44,354 nt of DNA from Verrucomicrobiota bacterium (GTDB taxonomy: Bacteria; Verrucomicrobiota; Verrucomicrobiia; Chthoniobacterales; UBA10450), in NCBI GenBank assembly GCA_003219695.1, contig QHQA01000164.1, forward strand, positions 1-44,354, in the 5' to 3' direction. The translations under genes were made by a program, and so were the position numbers. The notes under the pieces are model-generated. The model was not told the origin of the DNA and searched no databases. It was given only the letters and a program-made list of their open reading frames with translations. Below are positions 41,566 through 44,354 of this stretch, in pieces; positions within the stretch are counted from its first letter, which is position 1; each line of letters opens with the position of its first letter.

Positions 41566-42801
41566 TTACGGCGAGTAAATCTCAGCCAACGCAGTCGGGA
41601 TATAGTTGAAGTCGGTTTCTCCGCCGGCCTCGAGCACGCGTCCATCGAGCAAGAGTGCGGCTCTTGCTCCAAAACGCGGTGCGTTCATGCTGGCAGTGAC
41701 AGACCACGTGCCCAGGCTCGGGTCATATAACTCACACTCTGTTAAGAAGCCGGCGTTAACGCCGTCGTACCAATCGCCGCCAGCTACCAGCACTTGACCG
41801 TTCTGGAGGACGGTGGTGGTATGTCTTTCCCGGCTTTGGAGCATGCTGCCGGTTGCAGTCCAGGCACCAGTGGCCGGGTTGTATAGTTCTGCGGAGGTGA
41901 CCGTCACACCATTGAAGTCAACCGTACTTCCACCGGTCACTAGCACCTGGCCGTTGGTCAGGAGAACGGCCGAGTGGTCCTCGCGGCTGATAGTCGTCGT
42001 GCCCGTCGCCCTCCACTTCCCGGTGGCCGGGTCGTAGAGATCGGCGAATGCGATCGCTTTGTAGTCGTAGTAACCGGGCCCAGTGTGGATGCGGCCGCCG
42101 GTGGCCAGAACTCTGCCGTTTGACAGCGCCGTGGTAGTGAAGAACGACCGCGGGATTGTCATCTCGCCGACTGTCGTCCACGTGCCGGTCGATGGATTAT
42201 ATATCTCCGACCCGGCGATGGTGGTTACGCAAACGTCTGTGCAGGGCGTCCGGTCGATATTACCGCCGGTTACCAACACAGTGCCATCCCTGAGGAGGGC
42301 AGCAGAGTGCGCCTGGCGACCTTGGTTCATGCTACCGGTTACAGTCCATGTGCCAGTGGCCGGGTCGTAGAGCTCGGCGGAGGCGAGAGCGCCCACGGTG
42401 TTACTGGCGCCGCCCTCGACTAACACCTTTCCATTTGGTAACCGGGTGGCCGAGAACGCCACACGCGCTGCGTGCATATCCCCGGTGGGCGTGAACGTGC
42501 CGGTGGTTGGATCGTAGAGCTCGGCTTTGTTAGTGACGACGTCTCCCGGCGCGAGCCCACCCGCCACGAGCACCTTACCATTCTGAAGGGTCGTGGCCGT
42601 GAACACAAAGCGACCGACGGCCATGCTGCCGGTGGAACTCCACGTGGCCTGCGGTGCCGCCCATGCCGCCGCCGCCGCTAATAGCATCAATGGGGTAATA
42701 ACGATCGTGATTCCGGTCTTCAATGTGTGCCGCCGCAGCGACCGCTTGAGTGATTGTCTGAGAGGAGTAGTTGCAATTATGAGTTGGATTTGATTTTTCA
42801 T
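41566..42801 (-). CDS. Secreted seven-bladed kelch-type beta-propeller protein
   Basis: A 411-residue exported protein with a long basic n-region and a hydrophobic core ending AAAAAWAA (about residue 48). Seven kelch-like units follow, each of the form GSM-x3-R-x6-T-x-L-x-NG-x-VLV-x-GG ... AELYDPATGTW, e.g. GSMNQGRQAHSAALLRDG. The last unit ends AEIYSP and the first begins with ATWSSTGSM, so the ring can close by the usual N/C velcro. No catalytic residues of galactose oxidase are apparent. It probably binds a ligand outside the cell. It shares a 3' hairpin with the next secreted gene. Confidence 0.85.
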   Translation of the reverse strand: MKNQIQLIIATTPLRQSLKRSLRRHTLKTGITIVITPLMLLAAAAAWAAPQATWSSTGSMAVGRFVFTATTLQNGKVLVAGGLAPGDVVTNKAELYDPTTGTFTPTGDMHAARVAFSATRLPNGKVLVEGGASNTVGALASAELYDPATGTWTVTGSMNQGRQAHSAALLRDGTVLVTGGNIDRTPCTDVCVTTIAGSEIYNPSTGTWTTVGEMTIPRSFFTTTALSNGRVLATGGRIHTGPGYYDYKAIAFADLYDPATGKWRATGTTTISREDHSAVLLTNGQVLVTGGSTVDFNGVTVTSAELYNPATGAWTATGSMLQSRERHTTTVLQNGQVLVAGGDWYDGVNAGFLTECELYDPSLGTWSVTASMNAPRFGARAALLLDGRVLEAGGETDFNYIPTALAEIYSP

Positions 42802-42876
42802 ATGAGTTTTGTCTTTGCCGATGTTTTGTTTATGCTAACGGATCTTGTTTTTGGGTGGTAAAGTTCGAACGCAGTC
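42802..42876. other. Leader region of the kelch gene
   Basis: AT-rich 75 bases between the 42-residue ORF and the kelch ATG. No hairpin or clear promoter was seen. Together with 42877-43390 it makes a 589-base gap without a secure gene. Confidence 0.4.
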
Positions 42877-43005
42877 TCACTGGTTATTAGCGGCAAGGCG
42901 CGGTGCAGGCCTGGTCATTGACACTTTTGCGCTCACTTTGTGAATCAGACCGGCTTGTGCGATCAGCGCGAACGCAGGGTAGGTACTAATCATTATTGTT
43001 TTCAT
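42877..43005 (-). CDS. Small ORF with signal-peptide-like start, 42 residues
   Basis: ATG 43005 opens a 42-residue frame beginning MKTIMISTYPAFALIAQAGL and ending ARLAANNQ-like (ends LAANNQ). The start resembles a weak signal peptide. The reason to list it is position: it stands 54 bases downstream of an element almost identical to the one upstream of the 43391-43948 secreted protein. It could be a decayed secreted gene, a leader peptide for the kelch gene 76 bases further on, or chance. Confidence 0.35.
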   Translation of the reverse strand: MKTIMISTYPAFALIAQAGLIHKVSAKVSMTRPAPRLAANNQ

Positions 43006-43058
43006 GGGTTGATTTTTCATAAACTAATTTCCTTTTACTGTTGTGGTCTTGTGATTTC

Positions 43059-43114
43059 TGTCCTTTCACTGTTGTACTGCGTAAAATTTTGCGATCGCTT
43101 ACGCGGAAAGTTGG
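43059..43114 (-). promoter_or_regulatory. Shared 5' element, copy A
   Basis: About 57 bases nearly identical to copy B at 44013-44070. On the minus strand the centre reads GCGTAAGCGATCGCAAAA and then TTTTACGCAGTACA. It includes the palindrome GCGATCGC flanked by GCGTAA/TTACGC. It lies 54 bases upstream of ATG 43005. Function as promoter or operator is inferred from the shared position. Confidence 0.6.
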
Positions 43115-43125
43115 CTTCGCCACGT

Positions 43126-43158
43126 TAAAGTTGTTAAACCGTTAAAGCGTTAAAAACG
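43126..43158. repeat. GTTAAACCGTTAAAGCGTTA repeat
   Basis: GTTAAAGTTGTTAAACCGTT and AAAGCGTTAAAAACGG: a copy of the family between lepA and lepB (12773-12842), here in tandem direct form and without a clear mirrored arm. Confidence 0.6.
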
Positions 43159-43328
43159 GAATGAGGACCTGGGATGGCACGGATAAACACTCACTCGGTC
43201 TCGGTTACGTCTTCGAATTTTTTCTACGCATCCCCCCATTCGTTGCGCGCTCACGGCGTGCACGAACACGCGGGCATGTTGCCGAAATGGAGAAATGCGA
43301 TAAGCGGCGGATTCGCCTCCCAAGATAA

Positions 43329-43361
43329 TCAGCCGCCGCGCTTGTTAAGCACGACGGCTGA
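43329..43361. terminator. 33-base hairpin after 185-residue secreted gene, copy 2
   Basis: TCAGCCGCCGCGCTT, loop GTT, AAGCACGACGGCTGA: a 15-base stem with two G-T pairs. It is a near copy of 41501-41533 and lies 30 bases after the 43391 stop, as copy 1 lies 33 bases after the kelch stop. Terminator role inferred from position. Confidence 0.6.
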
Positions 43362-43390
43362 TGCGAATTGCGGCTGTGTAGCTAGTCGGG

Positions 43391-43948
43391 TTATGGAGCG
43401 AAGTCGATCTGCCCGATGTAATCAAGGGTAAACGAGTCATCGCACGTACCTGTCGCGGGTGGGCAGTCGGTGCAGTCAAAACCGCTTACCGGGCACCCAG
43501 GGCCATGTTCAATATCATTTTGAAATGTTCCCTGCCCGCTCAAACCGGCCAGGCCACCAGTCCCTCGGTCCACCACCCAATGCGTCACGTCGCCGTTAGG
43601 TGTAATGCTGACCTCTAAACTGTTGACGCAAGTGCCGGACCGTCCGTTAACAGTACCGCTGAATACGCCGCTAGCTTGGCCCGTAAGAGTCCCGTTAGGA
43701 TGGATTACATCGCGCTCAGTGCCAACCCACGTTCCCTCGAAGGTGCCGTGAAAGCATACGGTAATGCTCGAGGTGATAATCGTGTTTGGACCGGATGTTC
43801 GCGCACTAATGACGTGTTCACAGTCAGTAGTGCTTCCGCTTGCCGGTATCGGTTGGGCTTGAGCTTTCGGCAACGTCAATAACGCGCCGATAATTGCGAG
43901 CGCAAAGAAACCTCTGCGCAGTTGTTGTTTAATGTTTGGTTTGTTCAT
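43391..43948 (-). CDS. Secreted protein of unknown function, weakly DUF3224-like
   Basis: A 185-residue exported protein: basic start (KPNIKQQLRRGFF), hydrophobic core, cleavage near KAQAQ (32). The mature part is beta-rich with paired Gly/Thr strands (VCFHGTFEGTWVGTERDV, GQASGVFSGTVNGRSG, GTGGLAGLSGQGTFQND) and ends LDYIGQIDFAP. That order (GT-x-tGtW ... GTGGLaGLsG-GtF ... Y-x-G-x-x-F) is reminiscent of the DUF3224/allene-oxide-cyclase-like barrel, but the match is by eye and weak. Six cysteines in the mature part (CEH, CF, C, CPVS, CTDC, CDDS region) suggest disulfides. It shares its upstream and downstream elements with neighbours. Confidence 0.65.
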   Translation of the reverse strand: MNKPNIKQQLRRGFFALAIIGALLTLPKAQAQPIPASGSTTDCEHVISARTSGPNTIITSSITVCFHGTFEGTWVGTERDVIHPNGTLTGQASGVFSGTVNGRSGTCVNSLEVSITPNGDVTHWVVDRGTGGLAGLSGQGTFQNDIEHGPGCPVSGFDCTDCPPATGTCDDSFTLDYIGQIDFAP

Positions 43949-44198
43949 AATTTTTGAATTTTCCTTTCCTTGTTTTGGCCTTCATTTGCTTCTCGTCATT
44001 GAGGAATCACTTCTGGCCTTTCACTGATGTACTGCGTAAATTTTTGCGATCGCTTACGCGGAAAGTTTGGGAATTTTTGAAGAAACCGCGGATTATGCAG
44101 ATAACACGAATTGAAGGGTGAACTCCCGCGAACTGAACTGCGCGGCGATTGAGAAGACTGCGCCGCGGCGGAATTAGAAGGCGTGGACGGCTGAATTT
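43949..44198. other. Upstream region of the 185-residue secreted gene
   Basis: No gene seen. It contains the shared 5' element (44013-44070) and, after it, AACCGCGGATTATGCAGATAACACG (44090-44112 area), a stretch resembling further dispersed repeat sequence. Confidence 0.5.
44013..44070 (-). promoter_or_regulatory. Shared 5' element, copy B
   Basis: Near-identical to copy A at 43059-43114; the plus strand shares CCTTTCACTG-x-TGTACTGCGTAA, then TTTTGCGATCGCTTACGCGG and AAAGTT. It lies 65 bases upstream of ATG 43948, a similar spacing to copy A. It probably holds the promoter or an operator of this gene. Confidence 0.65.
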
Positions 44199-44259
44199 CT
44201 GTAGAGGCAGCCGTGTCGGCTGCTAAAAGACAATGCAGGCGGCACGCCTGCCACTACAG
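44199..44259. repeat. Double-hairpin repeat, CTGTAG ... CTACAG with GCAGCCG and GCAGGCG stems
   Basis: Outer arms CTGTAG (44199-44204) and CTACAG (44254-44259) enclose GCAGCCGTGTCGGCTGC (44207-44223) and GCAGGCGGCACGCCTGC (44235-44251), each with perfect 7-base arms. The plan equals that of the repeats at 6909 and 16564, although the hairpin sequences differ. Confidence 0.85.
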
Positions 44260-44274
44260 GTCAGGCAACTGCTC

Positions 44275-44354
44275 TCATTTCTCCAAGCCAATCTTTTTCA
44301 GTAGCGCGACAAAGCGAGGTTGGGAGCGAACGGCATCCCACATGGGATCGATTT
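44275..44354 (-). CDS. 3' end of a gene cut by the right window edge (TPR/adenylate-cyclase-like tail)
   Basis: The last 25 codons of a minus-strand gene, read from 44352: IDPMWDAVRSQPRFVALLKKIGL then EK-stop. This DPMW-DAVR-SQPRF-LLKK-GL ending is the familiar C-terminus of large TPR-containing proteins (often with serine/threonine kinase, winged-helix or TolB-like N-terminal domains). The rest lies beyond the window, so the protein cannot be named. Confidence 0.65.
   Translation of the reverse strand, partial: IDPMWDAVRSQPRFVALLKKIGLEK

Overview
The window looks like chromosomal DNA of a Gram-negative (diderm) bacterium, most probably a soil member of the Verrucomicrobiota (Chthoniobacter/Udaeobacter-like). 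This is inferred from LPS-assembly genes, a Gld-type ABC/GldG/DUF4340 operon, a signal peptidase I next to a squalene/phytoene synthase, a UbiD decarboxylase plus a UbiE/MenG methyltransferase, a seven-bladed kelch-type secreted protein, and many families of short palindromic intergenic repeats. No rRNA or other phylogenetic marker settles it. No prophage, IS transposase, CRISPR array or integrase was found.

Layout. 1-9434: envelope glycan (LPS core) region with three GT4 glycosyltransferases (one cut by the left edge), a WcaF-like acetyltransferase coupled to a WaaE-like GT2, an MsbA-like exporter coupled to a GT9 heptosyltransferase, a PHP phosphoesterase, a DUF1330 protein and a four-helix-bundle (S23/IVP) gene bracketed by inverted repeats. 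9466-16554: STAS protein, HAD phosphatase with a small membrane protein, lepA, lepB, a polytopic membrane protein, a squalene/phytoene synthase-family gene and a glycine-zipper lipoprotein. 16663-22442: UbiD decarboxylase, a BamE-like lipoprotein, then moaA, moaC, a TPR-CPBP protease fusion and mog (molybdenum cofactor). 22519-29161: M23 peptidase, two small secreted proteins, a HisK-type PHP phosphatase, DUF72, then a BamD-like TPR lipoprotein/LptE-like/TPR operon. 29260-30740: tRNA-Leu(CAG), a repetitive basic protein and MenG. 30792-36053 (minus strand): Gld-type ABC transporter operon whose ATPase gene is broken. 36105-40702: HtrA-like protease coupled to a nucleotidyltransferase, divergent from sucA. 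40728-44354: YfcE-like phosphodiesterase, then secreted proteins (kelch, a 42-residue ORF, a 185-residue protein) that share regulatory and 3' elements, and the tail of one more gene.

How the parts relate. The left third and the BamD/LptE pair serve outer-membrane and LPS construction. The moa/mog genes make molybdenum cofactor. UbiD and MenG probably belong to quinone synthesis. A cross-cutting theme is at least nine families of short inverted repeats, several built as two adjacent hairpins between short outer arms. They sit in most intergenic gaps and in several places supply start codons, stop codons or terminal residues of neighbouring genes. The most notable observations are the disrupted Gld ATPase, the paired 5' element and 3' hairpin around the right-end secreted genes, the repeat-bracketed IVP gene, the TPR-CPBP fusion inside the moa cluster, and the 36-residue-repeat basic protein.
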